Source of the DNA: Collinsella aerofaciens
Lineage (GTDB): Bacteria; Actinomycetota; Coriobacteriia; Coriobacteriales; Coriobacteriaceae
Assembly (NCBI RefSeq): GCF_018785265.1
Contig: NZ_WQPK01000030.1
Coordinates: 30,163 to 94,162 of the forward strand
Reading direction: 5' to 3'
DNA: 64,000 nucleotides
Shown here in pieces: positions 15,119 to 24,293 of the stretch. The position numbers were made by a program, and so were the translations under genes. The number at the start of each line of letters is the position of its first letter. The first letter of the stretch is position 1. The notes below the pieces were generated by a model. That model searched no databases. It had not been told where the DNA came from and was given only the letters and a program-made list of their open reading frames with translations.

Positions 15119-17418
15119 GCGCGCCCAAGCGCGAGCATGTGATGCCCCCGCGGCCCCTCATGCCATGGACGATGGCCTTGTGTGCAGGCCTGTGCGTTAG
15201 CTGTGTCTTGGTGCTCAACGTGGCCGCCGATGCGATGCTGGGGGAGCAGGCATCGGCGGTCGGAGCGCTTGTAGTTATTTCGGTTGCGACGTCGCTGTGC
15301 ATGGTGCTGGCTCGATCTTGTGAGCGATTTGCCCTGTGGAAACGTTGGCTATATGCCGCAGCTTTCGGTTTGCTGGCGGGCTCGATTGTATCGGCGTGGT
15401 GGGCTGTGGGTGCGCTAAGTGCCTCGAAGGCGCTCGACGGTCGAGCGGCAAGCGGCCTCGAGTTTGTCGTGCAGGGTGATCCATCCATAAACGATGACGT
15501 GTATTCCTATACCTGCGAGGCACGCGCGGACGGTAAGAACTTGGCGACGGTTCGCCTATCGTGCGACCGCGAGCTCAGGATCGGGGCGCACGTGCGTGTT
15601 ATCGGTCGTATTTCGCACTTTGAGAATGATGCGTATGGGCGCTCACGCGTGCTTCGGGGCGAGCTTCGTAAGGTTAAAGTCATCCGGTTGGTGTCGGTCG
15701 ATGAGGGCTCTCCGGGGCCGCTGCTTCGACTGCGAAATTGGCTGCTTGCGTCCATCGCGCCTGCGACCGACCCGGCGCGTTCGCTCATAGCCGGTGTCGT
15801 TTGCGGTCGTTCGGCCGAGCTGCGTGCCCAGCCGGCGGGCGACTGGTTTTCGGTGACGGGAACGGCGCATCTTATCGCCGTCTCGGGCAGCCATTTGGCT
15901 ATCGTGGGGTTTGTAATCGAGGGTGTCTTGCAAAAGACTCGGTGTTCACGTGGTCTTCAGCGGGCGATATTGGCGATAACGCTTGTGGGCTACGCTGCCT
16001 TTACGGGTGCGTCTCCCTCGGCCGTGCGCGCGTGCTGCATGGTCTTCGCGACGCTTGTCGTAAACGGTGCGGGGCGTCGCCGACATGGCGCATCGGCACT
16101 CTTCGTAACTATGTCCATCTTTGTGCTACTGCGGCCGACGGTGCTGTTCGAGATGGGCTTTCAGCTTTCGTGTGCCAGCGTTTTTGCCATTCTGTGCTTT
16201 TGCCCCTATGCGACCTACGCTTTGGGAGTGTTGGGTGTGCCGCCGGGCATTGCCAGCATGCTTTCCGTCACACTGTGCTCGCAGTTGGCGACGCTGCCCA
16301 TCACCATTCCTGCCTTTGGTGCGTTCTCGCTCATTGCTCCGTTGGCGAATGCGGTCATCGGTCCGGTGGTGAGTCTACTGCTCGCTGTGTCGATCGTGTT
16401 GGTTCCCTTTTCGCTCGTGGCGCCGTTGCAAGCTTGGGCGCTCGTGGTGCCCATGATTGCCGCCCGTTGCGCGTTGTTCTTCGAGCAGCTGTTTGCCGCC
16501 GTGCCGGGTGCATCCGTGAGCGTGCCGCCCGATAGCATGTGGATTTACCTGGTGCCGTGTTTGCTGGCGGTTCTGCTGGTCTGGTGGCCGCGTCCCCGTG
16601 CGCGTCCTATGGCGGTGGGGCTTGCATGCCTGGTGCTCTTGGCTGCGATTCCGTACATCTACTGGGATCGCTTCGCTCCGCCTTCGGTGACGGTCCTTGA
16701 TGTTGGCCAGGCCGATGCGATTCTGGTTCGTCAGGGTGGCGCTGTGGCGCTCGTCGACTGTGGGCTCGATGAGCGCGTGGTATCGGCGTTGGTTCGCAAT
16801 AACGTCCATCATATCGATGCCGTCTTCGTGACGCATTGGGACGAGGACCATTGGGGTGGTCTTCCCGATGTACTCGATCAGTTTTCGGTTGGAACCATTG
16901 TGGTCGCGATCGATGCGCTTGATGGCGCGCCTGCTGAAGTCCTGAATCGCCCCGGCGTAATGTATCGGCAGGTGGCTTGCGGAGACACGGTCGATATAGG
17001 CGCATTTCGGACTCGTGTGATGTGGCCGTTTGACACGGTGGATGGCGAGGGCAATGAGGACTCGCTTGTCTTGCTGCTCTCCTATGCTCAGGAAGGTAAG
17101 AGCCTCCGCGTGCTTCTCACTGGTGATGCCGAGCTCGATCAGGAGCGCGAGTTTGTACGGGAGGTGGGCGATATCGATGTGCTCAAGCTGGGGCATCACG
17201 GCTCAAAAGTTTCCGTCGACACAGACCTGCTGGGCACGCTTAAGCCCGAGCTCTCTATCGCGAGCGCCGGCGAGGGAAATCGTTACGGCCATCCGTCGGA
17301 TGCCTGCATCGATGCCGTTAAGGAAGCGGGTGGTGAGTTCGCATGCACCATCGAACACGGCGACATTACCGTCTCGCCGACCGCGAAGGGCTTTGCGATG
17401 CGATGCCAGCGACCGTGA
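15115..17418 (+). CDS. comEC: DNA translocation channel protein ComEC/Rec2
   Basis: 767-residue polytopic membrane protein forming the channel for single-stranded DNA in transformation. An N-terminal soluble domain is set between membrane helices; the central competence domain (about residues 220-480) has many hydrophobic segments. The C-terminal metallo-beta-lactamase-like domain has THWDEDHWGG as HxDxDH metal motif, LTGDAE and LGHHGS, probably degrading the non-transported strand. Translationally coupled to comEA. Together they suggest natural competence or a relic of it; no pilus genes are in view. Confidence 0.93.
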   Translation: MSAPKREHVMPPRPLMPWTMALCAGLCVSCVLVLNVAADAMLGEQASAVGALVVISVATSLCMVLARSCERFALWKRWLYAAAFGLLAGSIVSAWWAVGALSASKALDGRAASGLEFVVQGDPSINDDVYSYTCEARADGKNLATVRLSCDRELRIGAHVRVIGRISHFENDAYGRSRVLRGELRKVKVIRLVSVDEGSPGPLLRLRNWLLASIAPATDPARSLIAGVVCGRSAELRAQPAGDWFSVTGTAHLIAVSGSHLAIVGFVIEGVLQKTRCSRGLQRAILAITLVGYAAFTGASPSAVRACCMVFATLVVNGAGRRRHGASALFVTMSIFVLLRPTVLFEMGFQLSCASVFAILCFCPYATYALGVLGVPPGIASMLSVTLCSQLATLPITIPAFGAFSLIAPLANAVIGPVVSLLLAVSIVLVPFSLVAPLQAWALVVPMIAARCALFFEQLFAAVPGASVSVPPDSMWIYLVPCLLAVLLVWWPRPRARPMAVGLACLVLLAAIPYIYWDRFAPPSVTVLDVGQADAILVRQGGAVALVDCGLDERVVSALVRNNVHHIDAVFVTHWDEDHWGGLPDVLDQFSVGTIVVAIDALDGAPAEVLNRPGVMYRQVACGDTVDIGAFRTRVMWPFDTVDGEGNEDSLVLLLSYAQEGKSLRVLLTGDAELDQEREFVREVGDIDVLKLGHHGSKVSVDTDLLGTLKPELSIASAGEGNRYGHPSDACIDAVKEAGGEFACTIEHGDITVSPTAKGFAMRCQRP

Positions 17419-17426
17419 TGCTGCCG

Positions 17427-17456
17427 TTGGCGCGGGACCTGCCCGTGGGCTAAAAT
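17427..17456 (+). promoter_or_regulatory. Candidate promoter for holA
   Basis: TTGGCG (17427-17432), an 18-nt spacer and TAAAAT (17451-17456), 40 nt before the holA ATG. Sequence match only. Confidence 0.45.
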
Positions 17457-17496
17457 GGCACGGTACGAATTCGAGGGTCTGCGAGAGGGGAGCGCA

Positions 17497-18459
17497 ATGT
17501 CCGAAACCGGTCTGCTGCCGGCATATCTGATCGTCGGTACCGATGGGGTCAAGCGCGACCACGCCGTCTCGCGTATGAAAGCTCGCTTGGAAAAGTCGGG
17601 TATGGTTGAGTTCAACCTCGATGAACGCGACATGACGAAAGATCCCGATATCGAGTCGATCATCGGCTCACTCAATACCTTTCCCATGGGTAGCGAGTTT
17701 CGCCTGGTGATCCTTGACGGCTGCTCCAAGCTTGCCAAGGCGGTCTCGGAACCGCTCGTCGAGTACCTCGCAAGTCCCAGCCCCACAACGGTCTGTCTCA
17801 TTATCGCCGACTCACTTGCCAAGAATACGCGCCTGTATAAGGCAATCGCCAAGATCGACAAGAAGGCTATCGTCGACTGCTCGGGTACCAAGCGCTGGGA
17901 ACTGCCGCGCCGCGTGCAGCAGATGGCGACGCAGCACGGTAAGTCCATCTCGACGGCTGGTGCCGAGGAGCTCGTCTCGCGTTCGGGCGAAAACACGCGC
18001 ATGCTCGATAATGACCTGGCAAAGCTCGCCCAGATGGTCGAGGCGCCCCAGATTGAGCTTGCCGACGTGGAGCGTTGGATCGTGCGTACGGCCGAGGTTC
18101 AGCCCTGGGACTTTCTCAACGCCGTCTCGGCTCGCGATATGCGGCGTTCGCTCGAGCTCTTTAAACTTCTGCCCTCCAAGAGCTACGTGTGGACCTACAC
18201 GCTGCTATGCGGTCGCATCCGTGAGCTGATCGTCGCCAAGGCGCTCGATGGGCGTGGGCAGGGGCGTGAGCTCGCCGCGACGCTCAAGCTTCAGGCCTGG
18301 CAGGTCAAGAATCACCTTACCTGGGCGCGTCGTTTTTCGATGACCGAGCTCGTTGCCGCCCTCGAGGGCGCCGTCGATGTGGAACTCGCGCTCAAGGGTT
18401 CGGCCGATTCGGAGACCGCGCTTTTGCTCTGGATTACGAACATCTTGAGAAAATCGTGA
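17497..18459 (+). CDS. holA: DNA polymerase III delta subunit
   Basis: 320 residues; clamp-loader subunit that opens the sliding clamp. An N-terminal AAA+-like domain (PAYLIVGTDGVKRDHAVSRM) without a functional P-loop, a middle region and the C-terminal collar domain (LLLWITNIL at the end). The ATG at 17497 has GAGGGGAG upstream; in-frame codons before it lack a ribosome-binding site. The comEA-comEC-holA-rpsT order is common in Gram-positive bacteria. Confidence 0.92.
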   Translation: MSETGLLPAYLIVGTDGVKRDHAVSRMKARLEKSGMVEFNLDERDMTKDPDIESIIGSLNTFPMGSEFRLVILDGCSKLAKAVSEPLVEYLASPSPTTVCLIIADSLAKNTRLYKAIAKIDKKAIVDCSGTKRWELPRRVQQMATQHGKSISTAGAEELVSRSGENTRMLDNDLAKLAQMVEAPQIELADVERWIVRTAEVQPWDFLNAVSARDMRRSLELFKLLPSKSYVWTYTLLCGRIRELIVAKALDGRGQGRELAATLKLQAWQVKNHLTWARRFSMTELVAALEGAVDVELALKGSADSETALLLWITNILRKS

Positions 18460-18511
18460 TGATACCTGCCTATTTGACAAATTCGTTCTATCCCTTTGAG
18501 GGGGAGCGTGC

Positions 18512-18566
18512 TATAGTAGGCGCTTGCATGACCTCACCGTGTCTCAGAGGTGTCATACATTTTTTG
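18512..18566 (+). promoter_or_regulatory. rpsT leader with -10 element and attenuator-like hairpin
   Basis: TATAGT (18512-18517) is a good -10 but no convincing -35 is placed. Downstream, ATGACCTC (18528-18535) pairs with GAGGTGTCAT (18547-18556, two bases bulged), followed by six T (18560-18565), all before the rpsT ribosome-binding site. This is the form of an intrinsic attenuator and could serve S20 autoregulation. Confidence 0.5.
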
Positions 18567-18592
18567 CAAGGAACTCGAAAGGAACTCCAGAA

Positions 18593-18859
18593 GTGGCAAA
18601 CATCAAGTCTCAGAAGAAGCGTATCCGCACCAATGAGGCAGCTCGCATGCGTAACAAGGCTGTCAAGTCCGAGCTCAAGACGCTGACCAAGCACGTCCAG
18701 TCCGCCGTCGCCGAGGGCGACGCCGAGAAGGCCCAGGCTGCCCTCAAGACCGTCACCAAGCGTCTCGACATGGCTGCCGCTAAGCATGTCATCCACAAGA
18801 ACCAGGCTTCCAACCGCAAGTCCGGTCTTGCCAAGCTCGTGAACAGCATCAACGCTTAA
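18593..18859 (+). CDS. rpsT: 30S ribosomal protein S20
   Basis: 88-residue basic protein binding 16S r[29 protein letters not shown] is the typical N-terminal helix, here behind a GTG start at 18593 with AAAGGAACT upstream. Upstream in-frame codons run through the leader hairpin and were rejected. Confidence 0.95.
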   Translation: MANIKSQKKRIRTNEAARMRNKAVKSELKTLTKHVQSAVAEGDAEKAQAALKTVTKRLDMAAAKHVIHKNQASNRKSGLAKLVNSINA

Positions 18860-18895
18860 GTTGTAAATTTCACACCACACAGATTACGCGCATAA

Positions 18896-18930
18896 ATGGA
18901 GCCTGTTTTATGGAACAGGCTCCATTTTTT
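18896..18930 (+). terminator. Terminator of rpsT
   Basis: ATGGAGCCTGTT (18896-18907) pairs perfectly with AACAGGCTCCAT (18914-18925), followed by a run of T (to 18930). Confidence 0.92.
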
Positions 18931-18942
18931 GTACCGCTCGGG

Positions 18943-18955
18943 TAAGATAGTCCGC
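18943..18955 (+). promoter_or_regulatory. Candidate -10 of lepA giving a nearly leaderless transcript
   Basis: TAAGAT (18943-18948) ends 7 nt before the lepA ATG at 18956, which has no Shine-Dalgarno sequence. A start of transcription at or next to the A of ATG would give a leaderless mRNA. The same GCTCGGGTA context precedes a -10-like TAGAAT upstream of the first dnaJ (23061-23066). Confidence 0.4.
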
Positions 18956-20767
18956 ATGAATACTTCAATTGACATTTCCCACATCCGCAACTTCTCGATC
19001 GTTGCACATATCGACCATGGCAAGTCCACGATCAGTGACCGCATCCTCGAGCTCACCCATACCGTCGATGAGCGCGACATGGAGTCGCAGCTGCTCGACA
19101 CCATGGACATCGAGCGAGAGCGCGGCATCACGATCAAGTCCAATGCCGTCCGCGTTTCCTATGACGCCGACGACGGCGAGACGTATCAGTTCAACCTGAT
19201 CGATACGCCGGGCCACGTGGACTTCACCTATGAGGTCTCGCGTTCGCTGGCCGCATGCGAGGGTGCGGTACTCGTCGTGGACGCCACTCAGGGCGTCGAG
19301 GCGCAGACCGTTTCCAACGCGACGCTCGCCATGAACGCCAACTTGGACATTGTTCCGGCTATCAACAAGATCGACCTTCCCTCGGCGCACCCCGATGAGG
19401 TTAAGACCGAGATCGAAGACGACCTGGCCATTCCCGCCGACGATGCCGTGTGCGTGTCGGGCAAGACCGGCGAGGGTATCCACGATCTGCTGGAGTCCAT
19501 CGTCTTTTTGATCTCGCCTCCCAAGGGCGATGCAAATGGCCCTCTCAAGGCACTGATTCTGGATTCGTACTTCGATGAGTACCGCGGCGTCGTCGCCACG
19601 GTGCGCGTCTTTGACGGTTCCATCAAAAAGGGCGATACCCTGCGCATGATGCAGGCCAAGGGCGACTTCTTGGTCGATGGCGTGGGCGTTAAGCGCCCTG
19701 CCGAGACGCCGGTCGATGCCCTGACTGTCGGAGAGGTCGGCTACGTGGTCACGGGTCTGAAGGACCCCGAGGCTGTGCGCGTGGGCGATACCCTTACGTG
19801 GGCTTCGAACCCCTGCCCCGAGCCGCTGCCGGGCTACCGCGAGGCCAAGTCTATGGTCTACACGGGCCTGTTCCCCATCGACAACAAGGACTACGAGAAC
19901 CTGCGCGACGCGCTCGATAAGCTACACGTCAACGATCCTTCGTTGGTGTGGGAGCCTGAGACGTCGGTGGCGCTGGGCTTTGGCTTCCGCGTGGGCTTCT
20001 TGGGTCTGCTGCACATGGAGGTCGTCAAGGAGCGCCTGGAGCGCGAGTTCAATCTGGATCTGATCGCCACGAGTCCCTCGGTCGACTATCACGTGTACAA
20101 GACTGACGGCGAGATGATCGATGTCCGCAGCCCGCAGGATCTGCCCGAGGCCACGCGCATCGAGCGTATCGAAGAGCCATACCTCAAGGCAAAGATCATC
20201 TGCCCGCCCGAGTATACGGGTGCCGTCATGCAGCTCGCTATCGAGCACCGTGGCGTTACGACCGATATGATCCACCTGACGAGCAAATCGGTCGAGATGC
20301 GCTTTGATATGCCGCTCGCCGAGCTCATCTTGGACTTCTTCGATCAGCTCAAGAGCCGCACTAAGGGTTACGCCTCGCTCGACTACGAGTTCAACGAATA
20401 TCGCCCCTCCGAGCTCGTCAAGCTCGACATCCTGCTTTCGGGCGACGAGGTGGACGCGCTGTCGTTTATCGTGCACAAGGATAAGGCTTATGGCCTGGCC
20501 CGCGGCCTGTGCGACAAGCTCAAGGAGATCATCCCGCGACAGCTGTTCGAGGTGCCTATCCAGGGCGCCATCGGCAACAAGATCATCGCCCGCTCCACCG
20601 TTAAGGCGCGCCGTAAGGACGTGCTGGCCAAGTGCTACGGCGGCGATATCTCGCGAAAGCGCAAGCTGCTCGAGAAGCAGAAAGAGGGCAAGAAGCGCAT
20701 GAAGGCCATCGGCTCGGTCGAGGTTCCGCAGGAGGCCTTTATGGCGATTCTCAAGGTGGACGAGTAG
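18956..20767 (+). CDS. lepA: Elongation factor 4 (LepA)
   Basis: 603-residue ribosome-dependent GTPase that remodels stalled or early-initiating ribosomes. The P-loop AHIDHGKST is near residues 15-23; DTPGHVDF is G3 and NKID is G4; EF-G-like domains and the LepA-specific C-terminal domain ([19 protein letters not shown]) follow. ATG at 18956 was chosen because it begins the conserved [18 protein letters not shown] region and lies after the rpsT terminator. Confidence 0.97.
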   Translation: MNTSIDISHIRNFSIVAHIDHGKSTISDRILELTHTVDERDMESQLLDTMDIERERGITIKSNAVRVSYDADDGETYQFNLIDTPGHVDFTYEVSRSLAACEGAVLVVDATQGVEAQTVSNATLAMNANLDIVPAINKIDLPSAHPDEVKTEIEDDLAIPADDAVCVSGKTGEGIHDLLESIVFLISPPKGDANGPLKALILDSYFDEYRGVVATVRVFDGSIKKGDTLRMMQAKGDFLVDGVGVKRPAETPVDALTVGEVGYVVTGLKDPEAVRVGDTLTWASNPCPEPLPGYREAKSMVYTGLFPIDNKDYENLRDALDKLHVNDPSLVWEPETSVALGFGFRVGFLGLLHMEVVKERLEREFNLDLIATSPSVDYHVYKTDGEMIDVRSPQDLPEATRIERIEEPYLKAKIICPPEYTGAVMQLAIEHRGVTTDMIHLTSKSVEMRFDMPLAELILDFFDQLKSRTKGYASLDYEFNEYRPSELVKLDILLSGDEVDALSFIVHKDKAYGLARGLCDKLKEIIPRQLFEVPIQGAIGNKIIARSTVKARRKDVLAKCYGGDISRKRKLLEKQKEGKKRMKAIGSVEVPQEAFMAILKVDE

Positions 20768-20771
20768 GTCC

Positions 20772-21815
20772 ATGGCGCTTTCTGAATACAGCAAGCGGCT
20801 GCTGGGCGCCTATGCCGAGCAGCCGTTCCTTATGGCTCCCATGGCGGGCGTAACCGACCCCGCCTACCGCATCATGTGTCGCCGCCGCGGTGCCAACCTT
20901 GCCTACAGCGAGATGGTGAGCGTTGCAGGCCTTGCCTATGCCAGCAACAAGACGTGGCGCCTGGTGTTGCCGGCCGACGAGGAGCAGCAGATTTGCGTGC
21001 AGCTCTTTGGCTCCAAGCCCGATCAGTTTGCGAGCGCTGTCGCTGCCGTCGAGGAGCGCGTTGGCGATCGTCTGTCGCTCATCGATATCAACATGGCCTG
21101 TCCTGCCCGTAAGGTCGTTACCAAGGGCGAGGGCTCGGCACTTATGCGCACGCCCGACCTGGCCGAGAAGATTGTCGAGGCAGCGGTGGGCGCGGCGCAT
21201 GTTCCCGTGACCGTGAAGATCCGCAAGGGTTTTTATGCCGAGGATCGCAACGCCGCAACGTTTGCCCAGATGCTCGAAGGTGCGGGCGCCTCTGCAGTTG
21301 CCGTGCACGGTCGTTGCGCCACGCAGCTCTATTCGGGCCAGGCCGATTGGTCTGTCGTCGATGAGGTTGCCGACGCTGTCGAGATTCCCGTGATTGGTTC
21401 GGGCGATGTGTTCTCGGCCGAGGACGCTGCTGAGCATCTGCGTGGCTCGGGTGCCAGCGCGGTGTTTATCGCGCGCGGCATCTACGGCAATCCGTGGGTG
21501 TTCGGCGATGCCCGAGCCCTTGCGCTCGATGGCACGCCGGTTCCCTCTCGCTCCTCGGTCGAGCGCCTGGAGGCTCTGCGTGAGCACCTGACGTTGACGC
21601 ACGAGCTTCTGCCGCTTATGTCGCGCGCCCGTACGTATGCAAGCTGGTACTTAAAGGGCATGCCCCATGCCGCCGCCTGGCGCGCTCAGGTGGTACGCTG
21701 CTCCACGTACGAGGAGTTTATGGCGCTGGTCGATGATATCGAGCGCGATGTGGTGGCCTGCGAGGCCGCGCTTGCTGCCGGTGAGTCGGTGCCCGCTCAT
21801 CCGCTGGAGGCTTAA
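20772..21815 (+). CDS. dus: tRNA-dihydrouridine synthase
   Basis: 347-residue FMN enzyme reducing specific uridines of the tRNA D-loop. FLMAPMAGVTDPAYR is at the N-terminus, the catalytic cysteine is in NMACPARKV, and the FMN-phosphate site is in VIGSGDV. The ATG at 20772 is 4 nt after lepA. Dus subfamily (A, B or C) cannot be settled by eye; gene order suggests the DusB-like Gram-positive type. Confidence 0.92.
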   Translation: MALSEYSKRLLGAYAEQPFLMAPMAGVTDPAYRIMCRRRGANLAYSEMVSVAGLAYASNKTWRLVLPADEEQQICVQLFGSKPDQFASAVAAVEERVGDRLSLIDINMACPARKVVTKGEGSALMRTPDLAEKIVEAAVGAAHVPVTVKIRKGFYAEDRNAATFAQMLEGAGASAVAVHGRCATQLYSGQADWSVVDEVADAVEIPVIGSGDVFSAEDAAEHLRGSGASAVFIARGIYGNPWVFGDARALALDGTPVPSRSSVERLEALREHLTLTHELLPLMSRARTYASWYLKGMPHAAAWRAQVVRCSTYEEFMALVDDIERDVVACEAALAAGESVPAHPLEA

Positions 21816-21817
21816 GG

Positions 21818-23050
21818 GTGGCCGTTACCGCGCTGTATGTGCACGTGCCGTTTTGCGCTCAAAAATGCCGCTATTGCGACTTTGACTCGCGCAGTTTCGC
21901 TCCGTGCGACCTGAGCGCTGCGCTCGATGCCTATTTTGAGCAGCTGTATGCACGCCTCGATGCCTTTGGAGACGCCGGGGCGCTTGCGCAGGTCCGCACC
22001 GTCTATGTTGGCGGCGGCACGCCGTCGCTGGCGGGGGAGCGTCTGGTAGAACTCGCCCGGCGTATCTCTGCGTGGTGTAAGCCCGTTGAGTTTACCTGCG
22101 AGGCTAATCCTGAGTCGTTGACTTCGCAGCTCACCGCGGCGCTTGCCGGGGTGGGCGTCACGCGCATTTCTCTGGGAGTCCAAACCCTCGACAACGACGA
22201 GCTTGCTGCGATTGGCCGTATTCACGATGCCGATCGGGCGCTCGCTGCCATCGCGACGGTCAAGAACGCTGGGCTTGACGTGTCGTGCGATCTTATGTGT
22301 GGGCTTCCCGGACAGACCGCAGCGAGTTGGAAGAGCACGCTCGATGGCGTGCTGACGGCGGCTCCGCATCATGTGTCGGTCTACCCGCTCACGCTCGAGG
22401 AGGGCACGCCGCTTTACCGCATGGCGTGCCGTGACGAATCGCTTGAGCCTGATGAGGATTTCCAAGCCGCATGCATGGACGTTGCGCGCGAGCGGCTGAG
22501 TTCGGCGGGCTGCCATCCGTATGAGGTGGCGAGCTACGCGCTCGATGGGCATGAATGCGCCCACAACATTGCCTATTGGACCGGACAGGGCTATTTGGGT
22601 TTGGGTCGTTCTGCCGCCGGTATGCTCGACGCCGAGGATTTCGATCGCTTGGCCGGGCTGTATCCCGACGTGCCAGCTCGCGGCGAAGCGCATCGCGTAC
22701 GTCTGGTACAACGCGACGATGCCGCGACGACCTTTGATGCCGAGTATCTGTCGCAGCGCGAGGCGGTGGCCGAGGATTTGATGCTCGCCTGCCGCATGAC
22801 ACGTGGCATTGGGTCCGAACTGTTGGTTCACTCGGCAAGCGTGATTGCTGCAGACGAGCTGGCGGCGGCCTGCGACCGTGCGCTCGAGTTGGGACTTGCC
22901 ACCTGGGCGCCCGATCATGTTGAAGGACGGGCGGGGCGCGTCACCTCAAAAGACGTTATCGCAGGTCGCGCCCGCGCCCGTTTAGCGCCGACCCACTTGG
23001 GCTGGCTCGATGGAAATATGCTGTTCGAGCTGTTTTGGGATCTAGCCTAG
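21818..23050 (+). CDS. hemW: HemW-like radical SAM protein
   Basis: 410 residues. The [4Fe-4S] motif CAQKCRYC (C13, C17, C20) is in VPFCAQKCRYCDFDS, followed by GGGTPS and the SAM-binding EANPESL. HemW is a heme chaperone related to coproporphyrinogen oxidase HemN; the C3 motif with F-D rather than a further HemN cysteine favours HemW. GTG start 2 nt after dus. The order lepA-hemW-dnaJ is common in Gram-positive bacteria, where it usually precedes hrcA-grpE; those are absent here. Confidence 0.88.
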   Translation: MAVTALYVHVPFCAQKCRYCDFDSRSFAPCDLSAALDAYFEQLYARLDAFGDAGALAQVRTVYVGGGTPSLAGERLVELARRISAWCKPVEFTCEANPESLTSQLTAALAGVGVTRISLGVQTLDNDELAAIGRIHDADRALAAIATVKNAGLDVSCDLMCGLPGQTAASWKSTLDGVLTAAPHHVSVYPLTLEEGTPLYRMACRDESLEPDEDFQAACMDVARERLSSAGCHPYEVASYALDGHECAHNIAYWTGQGYLGLGRSAAGMLDAEDFDRLAGLYPDVPARGEAHRVRLVQRDDAATTFDAEYLSQREAVAEDLMLACRMTRGIGSELLVHSASVIAADELAAACDRALELGLATWAPDHVEGRAGRVTSKDVIAGRARARLAPTHLGWLDGNMLFELFWDLA

Positions 23051-23108
23051 GCCGCTCGGGTAGAATTACCGAAATATATACGCTGCTGTGAGCAGGAGGT
23101 TGCCGCGC

Positions 23109-24212
23109 ATGGCGACGATGAACGAAAAAGATTACTACGAGATTCTTGGTGTCTCCAAGGATGCCACCTCGCGTGATATTCAAAAGGCTTTCCAGCAAAA
23201 GGCTCGCAAGCTCCATCCGGACGTCAATAAAGAGCCGGATGCCGAGGAGAAGTTTAAAGAGGTTTCCGAGGCCTACGCCGTGCTCTCGGACGAGCAGAAG
23301 CGTGCGCGTTACGACGCCATGCGGTCGGGCAATCCCTTTGCCGGTGCACCGACGGCTTCGCCCTATGGCGGCGGCTATGCCGGCGGCTCCGGTTACGGCA
23401 ATCCCTTTGACGGCGGTTTCCCCTTCGGGGGCGCCTGGGGCCAGCCCCGTCGCGGCCAGGCGGCCTACAACCCCGAGAGTGGCGCCAACGTGGTCGTCGA
23501 TATCAAGCTCGACGCCAAGGAGGCCAAGAGCGGTGCCCACAAGACCGTTCGCTACACCCGCTTTGACACCTGCGGACATTGCGGCGGATCGGGCTCCGTT
23601 TCGTCAGAGCATGCCCATACCTGCCCGAGCTGCGGTGGTCGCGGCCATATCGATGTCGACCTGTCCTTCCTGTTTGGTGCGGGCACGTTCCAGACGGTTT
23701 GTCCCGAGTGCGGCGGTTCCGGCAAGGTCGTTGCCGACCCCTGCCCCGATTGCGGTGGCAGCGGTCGTACCCGTGTGACCTCCGAGCAGACGATTGAGTT
23801 TCCCGCCGGCACGCATGATGGCGACGAGGTGCGCATCCCCAACATGGGACACGCCGGCACGAACGGCGCTTCGGGCGGTGACCTGGTCGGTCGTGCGCAC
23901 GTTGAGGCCGAGCGCCTGGAGGGTAAGGCTCGCACCGGCTTCTACCTCATGGGTATCATCGCTCCGTTTTTGGTGCTGTCGGCCATCTCTGGCGTGTTTT
24001 CCGCCTTTGCCATGATGTGCTTCATTCCCTTTGCCATGGGCTTGTTCATGGTGCTGTCGGACGGCCTGCTTCATCGCAGCCTGCTGTGGTGGAAGCGCGG
24101 TGCGATGCAGTTTGCCAATGGATTTGCCAACGGTTTTATGTTCGCGCTCGTGTCGGTTTGGTTCGCGAGCTGCTCACAACGGGCCGTGCTTTCGCCGTAC
24201 GGAATGCAATAA
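23109..24212 (+). CDS. Membrane-anchored DnaJ-like co-chaperone with truncated client domain
   Basis: 367 residues. A complete J domain (HPD at 36-38), a Gly/Phe-rich linker (about 74-115), and four CxxCxGxG-type zinc repeats (C155 to C217). Only a short piece of the C-terminal client-binding domain remains (to about residue 270). The second C-terminal domain and dimerisation tail are replaced by hydrophobic segments (about 276-300, 303-321 and 333-355). So it should recruit DnaK at the membrane. ATG at 23109 follows AGGAGG. The next gene encodes a normal DnaJ, so the two are paralogues with different jobs. Function beyond J-domain action is inferred. Confidence 0.85.
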   Translation: MATMNEKDYYEILGVSKDATSRDIQKAFQQKARKLHPDVNKEPDAEEKFKEVSEAYAVLSDEQKRARYDAMRSGNPFAGAPTASPYGGGYAGGSGYGNPFDGGFPFGGAWGQPRRGQAAYNPESGANVVVDIKLDAKEAKSGAHKTVRYTRFDTCGHCGGSGSVSSEHAHTCPSCGGRGHIDVDLSFLFGAGTFQTVCPECGGSGKVVADPCPDCGGSGRTRVTSEQTIEFPAGTHDGDEVRIPNMGHAGTNGASGGDLVGRAHVEAERLEGKARTGFYLMGIIAPFLVLSAISGVFSAFAMMCFIPFAMGLFMVLSDGLLHRSLLWWKRGAMQFANGFANGFMFALVSVWFASCSQRAVLSPYGMQ

Positions 24213-24293
24213 CATCAAACCCTCTGTTTGCGCCCGGCCCGGCTTGGGTATAGGACGCACTGTGACAATAATGAAAGTTGGAAGGATTCGGTC

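Noticed and set aside
22800..22840. LexA box inside hemW (GAAC...GTTC)
   Set aside because: The half-sites are separated by five bases rather than four and lie within coding sequence.
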